NCBI GenBank assembly: GCA_002364535.1
Contig: DEYL01000056.1
Span: 24,879 to 88,878 of the forward strand
Reading direction: 5' to 3'
Source of the DNA: Flavobacteriaceae bacterium UBA3159
GTDB lineage: Bacteria; Bacteroidota; Bacteroidia; Flavobacteriales; Flavobacteriaceae
Length of the DNA: 64,000 bases
This document shows positions 45,442 to 57,159 of this stretch, one piece after another (within the stretch, counting starts at the first letter, position 1; the number at the start of each line of letters is the position of its first letter). The notes under the pieces were generated by a model that saw nothing but the letters and a program-made list of their open reading frames with translations, was not told where the DNA came from and did no database searches. The translations under genes and the position numbers were made by a program.

Positions 45442-47070
45442 ATGAACAAAAGCTACCTTATTCTATATTTCGTTTTATGCACCGCAATCGGTTGCACAGA
45501 GCGAGTTGATTTATTAGTACACAATGCTAAAATCTACACTGTTAATGAAAGTTTTGATAAAGCTTCGGTTTTCGTAGTCAAAGACGGTAAATTCGTTGCA
45601 GTAGGTGGGGAAGAATTGATCAAAAAGTACAAGCCTGCCAATACCGTTGATGCCCGAGGCCTGGCCATTTTCCCAGGATTTATTGATGCACACGGCCACC
45701 TTTTATCATTGGGTTTAAATCAGTTTAAGGCTGACCTAACTAATGTCAACAGCATTGACCAACTCATCGAAAGGGTCAAAAAACATCAGGATAAATACAA
45801 TCAAAAAATTATTATTGGAAGGGGTTGGGATCAAAACCAATGGGGGGATAAATCTTTTCCCGAAAATCAAAAACTCAATGCTGCTTTTCCCGATGTTGCT
45901 GTTGTTTTGGAGCGTATCGATGGACATGCTTTTTTGGTCAATCAAAAGGCGCTCGAAATGGCCGGTATTGATAAGGACACCCAAGTAGAAGGAGGCCAAA
46001 TAGTTAAACAAAAAGGAAAGCTTACGGGTATATTGTTAGATAAAGCCATGGCGTTGGTTTTCAAGATCATTCCCGAATTTTCCAAAGAAGATAAAATCAA
46101 AGCCTTGCTCAAAGCACAGGAAATCTGTTTTGAAAATGGTTTGACCACCATCGGTGAGGGAGGGATTTCCAAAAAAGACATCTATCTGATAGACAGCCTC
46201 CAACGAAAAGATTTGTTAAAACTGAGGGTTTACGCCATGATTGAAAATGATCCCCATGCCATTAATCATTTTATTCGCGAGGGCAAACTCAAAACAGATC
46301 TTTTAAATGTTCGTTCGGTCAAAGTATTTGCCGATGGTGCTCTTGGTTCCAGAGGTGCCGCGCTAATTGAGGATTACAGCGACAAAAAGGGACACAAAAG
46401 TAGTCTGCTAATCCCCAAAGATTCCTTGATACGATTGGCCAATCTTTTGGCGGAAAAATCCTTTCAAATGAATACCCACGCCGTTGGTGATGCCGCAAAC
46501 CGAGGGGTTTTGGAAGTTTATAATCAGGTACTGGGTTTTAAAGAAGATCCCCGTTGGAGAATAGAACAGGCACAAGTTATTGCCGTACAGGATTTTCCTC
46601 GATTCAACACCAAAATCATACCTTCCATTCAACCCACCCGTGCCACTAGTGACATGGGCTGGGCCATCGACCGACTGGGCAAGGAGCGCATAAAAGGTGC
46701 CTATGCATACAAAGACCTGCTCGATTGGTCGGGAGCCTTGGCTTTGGGTACCGATTTTCCGGTCGAAGATATCAACCCCTTTGAAACTTTTTATGCTGCA
46801 GTAGCCAGAAAGCTTCCCAACGACAAATTGTCTGCTACCTTTCAGCCAGAAAATTCCCTGACCCGTTATGAAACTCTTTTGGGTATGACACGCTGGGCGG
46901 CTTATGCCAACTTTGAGGAAAATGAAAAAGGCAGTATTGAAGTCGGTAAATTCGCCGATTTTGTCATCTTGGATCAAGACATCATGAAGATCAATATCCA
47001 AAGTGTACTCCAAACAAGAATTGTTGCCACCATCCTCAATGGAAAAATTGTCTTCAGTAACCGACTATAG
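45442..47070 (+). CDS. Amidohydrolase family lipoprotein (YtcJ-like)
   Basis: Metal-dependent hydrolase of the Amidohydrolase_3 group, 542 aa, with a lipoprotein signal ending at Cys18 (CTAIGC). Metal-site motifs are DAHGHL (residues about 78-83), KVFADGALGSRGAAL, and the HAVGDAAN segment; TDFPVEDINPF carries the likely catalytic Asp. Relatives hydrolyse exocyclic amides, formamides and similar small substrates, often from the periplasm. No neighbour defines the substrate. Confidence 0.9.
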   Translation: MNKSYLILYFVLCTAIGCTERVDLLVHNAKIYTVNESFDKASVFVVKDGKFVAVGGEELIKKYKPANTVDARGLAIFPGFIDAHGHLLSLGLNQFKADLTNVNSIDQLIERVKKHQDKYNQKIIIGRGWDQNQWGDKSFPENQKLNAAFPDVAVVLERIDGHAFLVNQKALEMAGIDKDTQVEGGQIVKQKGKLTGILLDKAMALVFKIIPEFSKEDKIKALLKAQEICFENGLTTIGEGGISKKDIYLIDSLQRKDLLKLRVYAMIENDPHAINHFIREGKLKTDLLNVRSVKVFADGALGSRGAALIEDYSDKKGHKSSLLIPKDSLIRLANLLAEKSFQMNTHAVGDAANRGVLEVYNQVLGFKEDPRWRIEQAQVIAVQDFPRFNTKIIPSIQPTRATSDMGWAIDRLGKERIKGAYAYKDLLDWSGALALGTDFPVEDINPFETFYAAVARKLPNDKLSATFQPENSLTRYETLLGMTRWAAYANFEENEKGSIEVGKFADFVILDQDIMKINIQSVLQTRIVATILNGKIVFSNRL

Positions 47071-47205
47071 CGTCTCTAAGCTGAAGATTTTAACTTTCAT
47101 CACTTATTTATTCTTTTTTTATTTTAATTATTAATAAATATTGATTTTTAAATTAAAATAATTAACTAAATATTTGTTTTTGATATAAACATTAAAATAT
47201 TTATA

Positions 47206-47213
47206 TAATTTTG
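47206..47213 (+). promoter_or_regulatory. Probable -7 promoter box for asnB
   Basis: TAATTTTG matches TAnnTTTG, 16 bases before the asnB ATG at 47230. A TTTG at 47179-47182 is a possible -33 partner, 23 bases upstream. The whole gap 47071-47229 is very AT-rich. Confidence 0.5.
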
Positions 47214-47229
47214 TTTAAAAATTTAAACT

Positions 47230-48894
47230 ATGTGTGGAATTGTATGTGCCTTTGATCTGAAACAGGACTCAGAAACGCTAAGACCTCAAATACTGGAAAT
47301 GTCAAAACGTGTTCGACATAGAGGCCCAGACTGGAGTGGTATTTATAATAGTAAAAATGCCATCTTAGGTCACGAAAGACTGGCCATTGTCGATCCTACC
47401 TCGGGTAAGCAACCCTTGTTCAGTGACGACGGAAGTATTGTTTTGGCTGCCAATGGAGAGATATACAACCACCTTGAGTTGAGAAAAAAGTTTAAAGGAA
47501 AATACCAATTCAGAACCGAATCGGATTGCGAAGTGATTTTAGCCCTCTATAAAGAAAAAGGAGCTGATTTTGTGGATGATCTTAATGGTATTTTTGCCTT
47601 TGCGATCTATGACAGCTCCAATGACAGTTATTTTATAGCTCGCGATCATGTGGGTATTATCCCCTTATATATGGGGTGGGACAAACACGGTACTTTTTAT
47701 GTGGCTTCTGAGTTGAAGGCTTTGGAAGGTGTTTGTGCCAAAATAGAACTATTTCCTCCGGGTCATTACTGGAAAAGTGGCGATAAGGCCCCAATCCAAT
47801 GGTATAAAAGAGACTGGGTAGACTTTGAAAAAGTAAAAAGCAACCCAACCAGTATAGAAGATCTACACGATGCCCTTTCCGATGCAGTTCACAGACAATT
47901 AATGAGCGATGTGCCCTACGGAGTGTTACTGTCGGGAGGTTTGGATTCCTCCATTACTTCGGCATTAGCCAAAAAGTTTTCTTCCAAAAGGGTTGAATCT
48001 GAAGATACTCAAGATGCTTGGTGGCCTCAATTACACTCTTTTTCCGTGGGATTGGAAGGTTCACCCGATTTGGCAGCTGCCAAAAAAGTTTCTGAGCATA
48101 TTGGTTCCATTCACCATGAGGTTGTTTTTACCATTCAGGAAGGTTTGGATGCGATCAGAGATGTTATCTACCATTTGGAAACCTACGACATTACCACCGT
48201 TAGGGCTTCAACCCCAATGTTTTTGATGGCGCGAAGCATTAAATCCCATGGCATTAAAATGGTGCTCTCGGGAGAGGGAGCCGACGAATTGTTTGGAGGC
48301 TATTTGTACTTCCACAAGGCCCCTTCGGCCGAGGAGTTCCACAAAGAAACCGTAAGAAAGCTCGACAAACTTCATCAGTACGACTGCCTTAGGGCCAATA
48401 AATCTTTGGCTGCTTGGGGAATAGAGGGGAGGGTTCCCTTCCTGGACAAGGAATTTATAGATATCGCCATGCGCATCAACCCACAGGACAAAATGATCAA
48501 CAAGGAACGCATGGAAAAATGGGTGGTTCGCAAAGCATTTGAAGACTACCTGCCCGAAAGTGTTGCATGGCGTCAAAAAGAGCAATTTTCTGACGGAGTT
48601 GGCTACAGTTGGATCGATACCCTCAAAGAAGTAGTTGAAGCAGCAGTAACCGACGAGAAAATGGACAATGCCCATTTTAGATTTCCATTGCAAACCCCAC
48701 AGAATAAAGAAGAGTTTTACTACCGTAACATCTTCGAGGAACACTTCCCTAGTGATGCAGCTGCATTGAGTGTACCCTCCGTACCCTCGGTTGCTTGTAG
48801 CACTCCTATTGCATTGGAGTGGGACGAGGCTTTTAAGAATCAAAACGACCCCAGTGGAAGGGCTGTTGCTAAGGTACACGACGATGCGTATTAG
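47230..48894 (+). CDS. asnB: Asparagine synthetase B (glutamine-hydrolysing)
   Basis: Cytoplasmic class II amidotransferase making asparagine from aspartate, glutamine and ATP, 554 aa. The N-terminal nucleophile is Cys2 (MCGIVCAF), followed by RHRGPDWSG and AANGEIYNH of the glutaminase domain. The synthetase domain starts near residue 215 and has the ATP motif LLSGGLDSSITSA, SGEGADELFGGY and EGRVPFLDKEF. The C-terminal SVPSVACSTPIALEWD is typical for the Bacteroidetes form. Confident. Confidence 0.97.
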   Translation: MCGIVCAFDLKQDSETLRPQILEMSKRVRHRGPDWSGIYNSKNAILGHERLAIVDPTSGKQPLFSDDGSIVLAANGEIYNHLELRKKFKGKYQFRTESDCEVILALYKEKGADFVDDLNGIFAFAIYDSSNDSYFIARDHVGIIPLYMGWDKHGTFYVASELKALEGVCAKIELFPPGHYWKSGDKAPIQWYKRDWVDFEKVKSNPTSIEDLHDALSDAVHRQLMSDVPYGVLLSGGLDSSITSALAKKFSSKRVESEDTQDAWWPQLHSFSVGLEGSPDLAAAKKVSEHIGSIHHEVVFTIQEGLDAIRDVIYHLETYDITTVRASTPMFLMARSIKSHGIKMVLSGEGADELFGGYLYFHKAPSAEEFHKETVRKLDKLHQYDCLRANKSLAAWGIEGRVPFLDKEFIDIAMRINPQDKMINKERMEKWVVRKAFEDYLPESVAWRQKEQFSDGVGYSWIDTLKEVVEAAVTDEKMDNAHFRFPLQTPQNKEEFYYRNIFEEHFPSDAAALSVPSVPSVACSTPIALEWDEAFKNQNDPSGRAVAKVHDDAY

Positions 48895-49009
48895 TACTGA
48901 TTTTTTTTGCGATCTACCGCTGCTTTTGCCGTAATTTTTTTCACATTTTGTGTTGATAACTTCACAGGCTTAATACCCTTTAACCCTGCATATTTACTGG
49001 TATTTTAAG

Positions 49010-49017
49010 TATATTTG
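49010..49017 (+). promoter_or_regulatory. Probable -7 promoter box for gyrB
   Basis: TATATTTG matches TAnnTTTG, 37 bases before the gyrB ATG at 49055. The -33 region shows no clear TTTG. Confidence 0.5.
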
Positions 49018-49018
49018 A

Positions 49019-50995
<1,977 letters not shown>

Positions 50996-51148
50996 ATTTT
51001 AGGATTTCAATGGCTCCACTCCCGCAAAATCTATTAATTTTGATGGATTTAAGATTTTAAACCCTCAAAGAGGGATTTAAACAACTAAGATAAATTTCTT
51101 ATTAGAAGAAAATAATTTATTATCAGCTAGTTAAACAGATTTAAACGC

Positions 51149-52084
51149 ATGAAAGTAACCGTTGTTGGCGCCGGAAATGTAGGGGCCTCTTGTGCAGAAT
51201 ATATCGCCATCAAGTCGATTGCCAGTGAAGTAGTATTGTTAGATATCAAAGAAGGTTTTGCCGAAGGAAAGGCACTCGACCTGATACAAACCGCAACTAC
51301 CCTAGGGTTCAATTCCCGCATCAAAGGAGTGACCAACGATTATACCGCTACCAAAGACAGCGAAGTGGTCGTAATCACTTCGGGAGTGCCTAGAAAACCC
51401 GGTATGACCCGAGAAGAATTGATCGGTATCAATGCCGGAATCGTACAATCGGTCGCTAACAGTATCTTGGAACATTCGCCCAATACCCACATCGTAGTGG
51501 TCTCCAACCCTATGGATACCATGACCTATTTGACACTTAAGGCAACAAGATTGCCCAAAAACCGTGTCATCGGAATGGGGGGAGCTTTGGACAGCTCAAG
51601 GTTCAAAACCTATCTTTCTTTGGCATTGGACAAACCCGCCAATGACATCCAAGGGATGGTCATCGGTGGTCATGGAGACACCACCATGATCCCGCTTACC
51701 CGATTGGCTAGCTATAACGGAACCCCTGTTTCACAGTACCTTACTGATGAGGCCATGGAGAAGGTAGCTGCTTCTACCATGGTAGGCGGTGCGACCCTCA
51801 CCAAACTATTGGGGACTTCTGCTTGGTATGCACCGGGTGCTTCTGTAGCCTATTTGGTGGACAGTATTGTCAATGATCAAAAGAGAATGATCCCATGTTC
51901 GGTTCTCCTCGATGGAGAATACCAACAGGAAGATCTCTGTATTGGAGTGCCTAGTATCATTGGAAAAAACGGTTTGGAATCCATCGTAGATGTTCAACTC
52001 AATGAGACGGAACAAGAAAAATTCAACCAAAGCGCTTCAGCGGTCAAAACCATGAATGAAGCACTAAAGGACGTATTGAAATAA
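51149..52084 (+). CDS. mdh: Malate dehydrogenase (LDH-like type)
   Basis: TCA-cycle enzyme oxidising malate to oxaloacetate with NAD, 311 aa, of the lactate-dehydrogenase-like malate dehydrogenase group. NAD motif GAGNVGAS at residues 7-14, substrate arginine in RKPGMTREEL, NPMDTMTYL, and the catalytic histidine in GGHGDTTMIP. The Arg after KPG and the ASTMVGG segment fit MDH rather than LDH. The 153-base gap before it has no clear promoter box. Confidence 0.95.
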   Translation: MKVTVVGAGNVGASCAEYIAIKSIASEVVLLDIKEGFAEGKALDLIQTATTLGFNSRIKGVTNDYTATKDSEVVVITSGVPRKPGMTREELIGINAGIVQSVANSILEHSPNTHIVVVSNPMDTMTYLTLKATRLPKNRVIGMGGALDSSRFKTYLSLALDKPANDIQGMVIGGHGDTTMIPLTRLASYNGTPVSQYLTDEAMEKVAASTMVGGATLTKLLGTSAWYAPGASVAYLVDSIVNDQKRMIPCSVLLDGEYQQEDLCIGVPSIIGKNGLESIVDVQLNETEQEKFNQSASAVKTMNEALKDVLK

Positions 52085-52134
52085 GGCATTTGCCTTGATC
52101 GCTGTTTGATCAGGGGTTTAATACGCTCTTAAAG

Positions 52135-52165
52135 TTGCTAAATCATTGCCTAAACTTTATATTTG
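52135..52165 (+). promoter_or_regulatory. Probable secDF promoter
   Basis: TTG at 52135-52137 and TATATTTG at 52158-52165, separated by 20 bases, match the Bacteroidetes -33/-7 pair. The secDF ATG follows 30 bases later at 52196. The same TTG-N20-TAnnTTTG layout is found before the tRNA at the window end. Confidence 0.6.
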
Positions 52166-52195
52166 CACGCTTATTTAGCGTAAACAAAAACCAAA

Positions 52196-55159
52196 ATGCA
52201 AAATAACGGACTCATAAGACTCTTTGCTATCCTTTTTGGATTGGTGAGTATCTACCAACTTTCATTTACATTCATTACCAGTCAGAAAGAATCTCAAGCC
52301 AAGGCATTCGCTACCGCTCAGTATGCAGAAGATGTAGAGGATTACATCGAATTGCGGGATCGCGCTGTGGTCAATTACCTGGATTCTATTGGTAATGCGC
52401 CCATTTTTGGATTCACTTCCTACAACGATGCCAAAAGCAAAGAACTCAACAAAGGATTGGACCTCAAAGGAGGGATCAACGTCATCCTTCAAATATCGAT
52501 CAAAGACATCCTCAAGGGATTGGCTGAAAACTCAAAAAACCCGGCATTTAATATGGCGTTGGATCAAGCCGATATTTTGCAGGTCAATAGCAACGATCCC
52601 TACATAGAATCCTTTTTCATTGCTTTTGAATCCCTAAAAGGAGAATTGCAATTGGCTACACCCGATATTTTTGCCAACCGTACGCTGAGTGATGAAATTA
52701 CTTTTCAGATGTCGGATACCGAGGTACAGCCCATCATAAGGCGTAAGGTGGACGAGTCCATCATTTCTGCTTTTGAAGTATTGAGAAAGCGTATTGACAA
52801 ATTTGGTGTTACCCAACCCAACATCCAAAGACTGGGAACCTCCGGGAGAATTTTGGTTGAATTGCCTGGAGCCAAAGATGTGGATCGGGTCAAAAATCTA
52901 TTACAAAGTACTGCCCAACTCGAATTTTGGGAAACTTATAAAAATGATCAGTTGTTTGGCTTTTTGTCCGCCGCCAACGAATTCCTTAAAACCACTGTTG
53001 AAACTTCTGCTTCCGAAAAGGAACCTGCCACCGATGATTCTTCTATAGACGATTTGTTGGCCGATGTAGAGGCTCAAGATTCCACCAGTGTTGCCTCCGC
53101 CAATCCATTGTTGGATTTGATCGTTGGGTCTGGTTTTCAAGGGGGACCGGTTTTGGCTCAGTTTACGTCTAAGGATGCCGACTTGGTTATGGGATATTTA
53201 GACACCCCTGAGGTGAGAAAGTTATTGCCTAGAGATCTTCGATACATTCGCTTTGCTTGGGGCAAGCCTGCTCCTAACAGTGAGGTAATTGAACTTTATG
53301 CCCTTAAGTCCAATCGAGATGACTTGGCACCGCTCAGTGGTGGGGTAGTGGTTGATGCCATGCAAACCTATGACATGATGGGCAATCCCGCCGTGTCCAT
53401 GCAAATGAACACCCAAGGGGCAAGAATCTGGGAAAATATGACCGGCAAAGCTTTTCGCGAAGCAACTAACATTGCCATTGTATTGGATGATATTGTCTAT
53501 TCTGCACCTGGAGTGTCCAATGGTGCGATTTCCGGAGGACGATCCGAGATCACTGGAAATTTTTCCCTTAACGAAGCCATTGACTTGGCCAATGTATTGC
53601 GAGCAGGTAAACTTCCTGCTGCTGCAGAGATAATACAATCCGAAATCGTAGGACCCTCTTTGGGTAGAGAAGCCATTCAAAGTGGGGTGTACTCCTTTAT
53701 CATCGCTTTGATATTGGTATTGATCTGGATGGTTTTCTATTACGGAACCGCCGGGATATTCGCCGATTTCGCTCTGGTGCTAAACATACTCCTTATTTTC
53801 GGTGTCCTTGCTGGATTGGGAGCTGTATTGACTTTACCCGGTATTGCCGGTATTGTACTGACCATAGGTATATCGGTTGATGCAAATGTATTGATCTTTG
53901 AAAGGGTGAGAGAGGAACTTAAAAAAGGCAAAGGCCTGAGAAAAGCTGTTGCAGACGGATTCAACAATGCGTTGTCCTCTATTTTGGATGCCAATATCAC
54001 CACTGGACTCACCGCATTAATCCTTTTTGTTTTTGGTACTGGACCCATCAAAGGCTTTGCAACGACCCTATTGATAGGTATTGCGACTTCACTCTTTACT
54101 GCTATTTTCATTACCCGTTTTTTTATCGACGCCCGAAACGAAAAAGGAAAAACCGTTGCTTTTGGTACCCAATTGACCCAATCCTTGTTTACCAACATCA
54201 ACATCAGTTTTTTACAAAAAAGAAAAATCGCTTATATTGTCTCAGGGATTATAGTTATAGTTAGTCTGCTATCACTTTCCTTTCAAGGCTTGAATCAAGG
54301 GGTGGATTTTGTAGGAGGACGTTCCTACACAGTTCGGTTTGACCAAATCGTCAGCCCCTCTGAGATACAATCCAGTTTGATCCCTTTCTTGGGAAGTGCG
54401 GAGGTCAAAACCTTTGGGGAGGAAAACCAATTGAAAATCACCACCAATTACAAAGTGGATGTAGAAGGTCTAGCCGTAGATGATGAAATTCAAAATATTT
54501 TGTTTGAGTCACTTCAGTCTTTTTTTCCCGACGGGCTGACGTATAACAGTTTTGTCAACGGAGCAGAAGACAAGCAGGTGGGGATCATGTCGTCCATCAA
54601 AGTAGGACCTACCATTGCGGACGATATCAAGAAAAACTCCTTTTTGGCCGTGATTGGATCACTTATCGTGGTCTTTCTCTACATCCTCTTGCGATTTAGA
54701 AAATGGCAGTTTTCTTTGGGAGCCGTAGCTGCTGTATTCCACGATGTCTTGATCGTGTTGGGAATCTTTTCCTTGACCTATAAGATCATGCCTTTTAATA
54801 TGGAAATCAATCAGGCCTTTATTGCTGCGGTACTTACCGTGATCGGTTATTCGCTTAACGATACGGTGGTGGTCTTTGACCGCATCCGTGAATATATAGG
54901 CGAACATACTAAATGGAAGTTTACCGATACAGTCAACGCTGCCCTAAACAGCACCCTAAGCCGAACTCTCAACACTTCATTGACCACTTTGATCGTTCTC
55001 CTGGCCATCTTTATTTTTGGCGGGGAATCCATCAGAGGATTTATGTTTGCCTTGATTGTTGGTGTGATTGTTGGGACCTATTCTTCGGTCTTTATCGCAA
55101 CCCCCGTCATGTTTGATACCCAAAAAAGTAAAGCACTCGAAGAAGAGATAGAAAAATAG
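52196..55159 (+). CDS. secDF: Protein translocase SecDF (fused)
   Basis: Proton-driven accessory of the Sec translocon that helps pull proteins to the periplasm, 987 aa. SecD and SecF are fused in one chain, as in most Bacteroidetes. The SecD half has an N-terminal anchor, LKGGINVILQISI, the P1 periplasmic domain, and the membrane motif TLPGIAGIVLTIGISVDANVLIFERVREE split over two segments. The SecF half starts near residue 675 with GVDFVGGRSYTVRF and has AAVLTVIGYSLNDTVVVFDRIRE. About twelve membrane segments are visible. Confident. Confidence 0.97.
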   Translation: MQNNGLIRLFAILFGLVSIYQLSFTFITSQKESQAKAFATAQYAEDVEDYIELRDRAVVNYLDSIGNAPIFGFTSYNDAKSKELNKGLDLKGGINVILQISIKDILKGLAENSKNPAFNMALDQADILQVNSNDPYIESFFIAFESLKGELQLATPDIFANRTLSDEITFQMSDTEVQPIIRRKVDESIISAFEVLRKRIDKFGVTQPNIQRLGTSGRILVELPGAKDVDRVKNLLQSTAQLEFWETYKNDQLFGFLSAANEFLKTTVETSASEKEPATDDSSIDDLLADVEAQDSTSVASANPLLDLIVGSGFQGGPVLAQFTSKDADLVMGYLDTPEVRKLLPRDLRYIRFAWGKPAPNSEVIELYALKSNRDDLAPLSGGVVVDAMQTYDMMGNPAVSMQMNTQGARIWENMTGKAFREATNIAIVLDDIVYSAPGVSNGAISGGRSEITGNFSLNEAIDLANVLRAGKLPAAAEIIQSEIVGPSLGREAIQSGVYSFIIALILVLIWMVFYYGTAGIFADFALVLNILLIFGVLAGLGAVLTLPGIAGIVLTIGISVDANVLIFERVREELKKGKGLRKAVADGFNNALSSILDANITTGLTALILFVFGTGPIKGFATTLLIGIATSLFTAIFITRFFIDARNEKGKTVAFGTQLTQSLFTNINISFLQKRKIAYIVSGIIVIVSLLSLSFQGLNQGVDFVGGRSYTVRFDQIVSPSEIQSSLIPFLGSAEVKTFGEENQLKITTNYKVDVEGLAVDDEIQNILFESLQSFFPDGLTYNSFVNGAEDKQVGIMSSIKVGPTIADDIKKNSFLAVIGSLIVVFLYILLRFRKWQFSLGAVAAVFHDVLIVLGIFSLTYKIMPFNMEINQAFIAAVLTVIGYSLNDTVVVFDRIREYIGEHTKWKFTDTVNAALNSTLSRTLNTSLTTLIVLLAIFIFGGESIRGFMFALIVGVIVGTYSSVFIATPVMFDTQKSKALEEEIEK

Positions 55160-55496
55160 ACTAGAGATTTAAATTTAGTTTTTTTACCGTCTTAGCAATG
55201 GATTGTAGACATTCTTACCAAACGTTTTTAATTCTTTCCGTGTTTATATTTTCAGCCAGAAATTTCAACCTTATCGATTTCCTCAAGTCTTTTCTTTTCG
55301 TACTGCTGTAAAGAGTAATTTATGTAGAAAATGCTTTTCGGTAAGAATGGTAGGATTTTCATAACATCAGGGCTTTAAGTACTCGAATATAATTGATTGA
55401 GGAAAAAAAACAAGCCCCTATAATCAATATAAACCATTGATTAAAAACACTTACATATTACATACTATTTTCTTTAAAAGTAGAAGACCTTAAAGT
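55160..55496. other. 337-base convergent intergenic region with a spaced 10-base inverted repeat
   Basis: Gap between the convergent secDF and DinB-type genes. It contains CATTCTTACC at 55210-55219 and its exact complement GGTAAGAATG at 55340-55349, 120 bases apart. No U-run follows. No coding frame or RNA gene is seen. Confidence 0.4.
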
Positions 55497-56027
55497 TTAC
55501 GGTGTATTTTTGATATGGGTAAGATGATGCTTTCCGTGCCATGCATAAAGAGCCAGGACGGTTGCTAGGGGATAAAATTTATCTCTGGCAGGGTGGTAGT
55601 ATTTTCTCTCCCATTGATTGTAATCGAGAGTATCGATCAAACCGGACCATCGCTTGTGGATCCCTTTAAGGATCATTAAACTGCTTTCCACATCATTGGT
55701 ATCTATGGCGTCGGGCATCTCGGCCCATTGGTCGTGGTCGTAGTCAGCTACGGTTGGAGTGTACTGGGTCAAGGCGAATTTAAATCGGGTATAGACATGG
55801 ATATGGCTGTCGGCCAAATGGTGGATCAATTGTCCGATTTGCCAAGCTCCCGGACGGTAGTTTTTTTGAAAATCCTCTGGTTTATAGTCTTGTATCTCAG
55901 CTTCCAACTCAGCGGGAAAAGACCTTATTTCTTCAGTAAGCGATTTGATCTCTTCGGGGCTCAGTCGGTCTACCCACTGGAAACGTCCGATGGGATACTT
56001 TAATTTCTCGAGTACTACATCTGTCAC
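55497..56027 (-). CDS. DinB/YfiT family putative metal-dependent hydrolase
   Basis: A 176 aa four-helix-bundle protein of the DinB/BstA/YfiT group. Metal-binding histidines are in HHLADSHIHVY and the C-terminal WHGKHHLTHI. I choose a GTG start at 56027: the only in-frame ATG (56084) would overlap lgt by 47 bases and add an N-terminus unlike the family, while the sequence from GTG reads TDVVLEKLKYPIG as in homologues. It is the last gene of the minus-strand folE-cysS-yidD-lgt set. Substrate unknown; relatives are thiol transferases or hydrolases. Confidence 0.82.
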   Translation of the reverse strand: MTDVVLEKLKYPIGRFQWVDRLSPEEIKSLTEEIRSFPAELEAEIQDYKPEDFQKNYRPGAWQIGQLIHHLADSHIHVYTRFKFALTQYTPTVADYDHDQWAEMPDAIDTNDVESSLMILKGIHKRWSGLIDTLDYNQWERKYYHPARDKFYPLATVLALYAWHGKHHLTHIKNTP

Positions 56028-56037
56028 AAGTGGGAAA

Positions 56038-56868
56038 TTATGTTGTTTTTTTACGGAACGACAAGGCCAAAGTGATGAGTCCAAAGACGATAAAAGGCAT
56101 GCTCAACCACTGTCCAGTTGAGAAGGCAGGTAAAGCTTTCTCAAAACCTCCTTGACTTTCTTTGACATACTCTACCAAGAAGCGAATACTGAACAGTCCG
56201 GTAAAGAAAAGACCCAACAGGAATCCTCCTTGATCTCTGTAACGGCTGTTATAGACTTTACGGAGTACAAAAAATAAGATGAGATAGCCAAAAGCCTCAT
56301 ACATCTGTGCGGGGTAACGGGGCAGGATTTCGCCTCTGTTTTGGAATACCACACCAAAGTTGGAACCTGTGTACTTTCCAACTATTTCGGAGTTAAAAAA
56401 GTTTCCGGTACGGACAAAAAATCCACCGATGGCAACGGGTATGGTCAATCGGTCGAGGATCCAAATCAATGGTTTAAAGGAGTTGAGGCGTTGGAACACA
56501 AAGATCCCGGTCAATATACCGATAGCTGCTCCATGGCTGGCCAGTCCTCTAAATCCGATAAAGGAGTAACCACCGTCTGTATTTTCCTTGATGGGGAGTA
56601 GGATTTCTAGCAGGTGGTTTTGGAAATAATCCCAATTGTAAAAAAAGACTTCTCCCAGTCTTGCGCCCAATAGGGTGGAGATCACCATATAAACAAACAG
56701 GGGTTCCAAATATTTTTGATCTATATTTTCTTTGATGAACATCTTTTTATAGAGGCGTAAACCCAGTAAAAAAGCGATGATGAACATCAAGCTGTAGATG
56801 TGAATGCCAAAGCCACCGATTTCGAATAATTTTTCGTTGGGCGCCCAATTGAATTTAAGAAAGGTCAT
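56038..56868 (-). CDS. lgt: Prolipoprotein diacylglyceryl transferase
   Basis: Inner-membrane enzyme that attaches diacylglycerol from phosphatidylglycerol to the lipobox cysteine of prolipoproteins, 276 aa with seven membrane segments. Signature segments are GLASHGAAIG (catalytic His) and RTGNFFNSEIVG (essential Arg and Asn). The many lipoprotein signals in this window depend on this step. It is 57 bases downstream of yidD. Confidence 0.95.
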   Translation of the reverse strand: MTFLKFNWAPNEKLFEIGGFGIHIYSLMFIIAFLLGLRLYKKMFIKENIDQKYLEPLFVYMVISTLLGARLGEVFFYNWDYFQNHLLEILLPIKENTDGGYSFIGFRGLASHGAAIGILTGIFVFQRLNSFKPLIWILDRLTIPVAIGGFFVRTGNFFNSEIVGKYTGSNFGVVFQNRGEILPRYPAQMYEAFGYLILFFVLRKVYNSRYRDQGGFLLGLFFTGLFSIRFLVEYVKESQGGFEKALPAFSTGQWLSMPFIVFGLITLALSFRKKTT

Positions 56869-56925
56869 TTTTTTAAAATTGTGGATTAAATGTAATCATT
56901 CTAGAACAGTTGAGGGTGGAAAAAT

Positions 56926-57159
56926 TTAGGGTACGGGATCATAACCACTTTTGCCCCAAGGATGACACTTAGCAATTCTTTTAAGGGTCAAATAAAATCC
57001 CATGACAGGTCCGTGTCGCCGGAAGGCTTCCAGTCCGTAGTGCGAACAAGTAGGAGAAAACCGACATGTGGGGGGCAGAAGGGGGGAGGTCAAAACCTGA
57101 TAGCTCTTGATGAGGAGGACAAAAGGGAAAATCAAAACTTTTCTCAACATCTCTTTCAA
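56926..57159 (-). CDS. yidD: Membrane protein insertion efficiency factor YidD
   Basis: A 77 aa protein of the YidD (UPF0161/DUF37) family, which helps insertion of inner-membrane proteins. Hallmarks are [35 protein letters not shown] and the end [13 protein letters not shown], including the conserved cysteines. The start overlaps the cysS stop by 4 bases (ATGA type), so it is coupled to cysS. Confidence 0.94.
   Translation of the reverse strand: MKEMLRKVLIFPFVLLIKSYQVLTSPLLPPTCRFSPTCSHYGLEAFRRHGPVMGFYLTLKRIAKCHPWGKSGYDPVP

Noticed and set aside
46408..47013. Minus-strand open frame of 201 codons inside the amidohydrolase gene
   Set aside because: Shadow frame; the amidohydrolase metal motifs are on the plus strand.
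48208..48879. Minus-strand open frame of 223 codons inside asnB
   Set aside because: Antisense shadow of a gene with clear catalytic motifs; no signal, motif or normal composition.
51060..51083. CCCTC-AAA-GAGGG hairpin as gyrB terminator
   Set aside because: The stem is only five pairs and no U-run follows.
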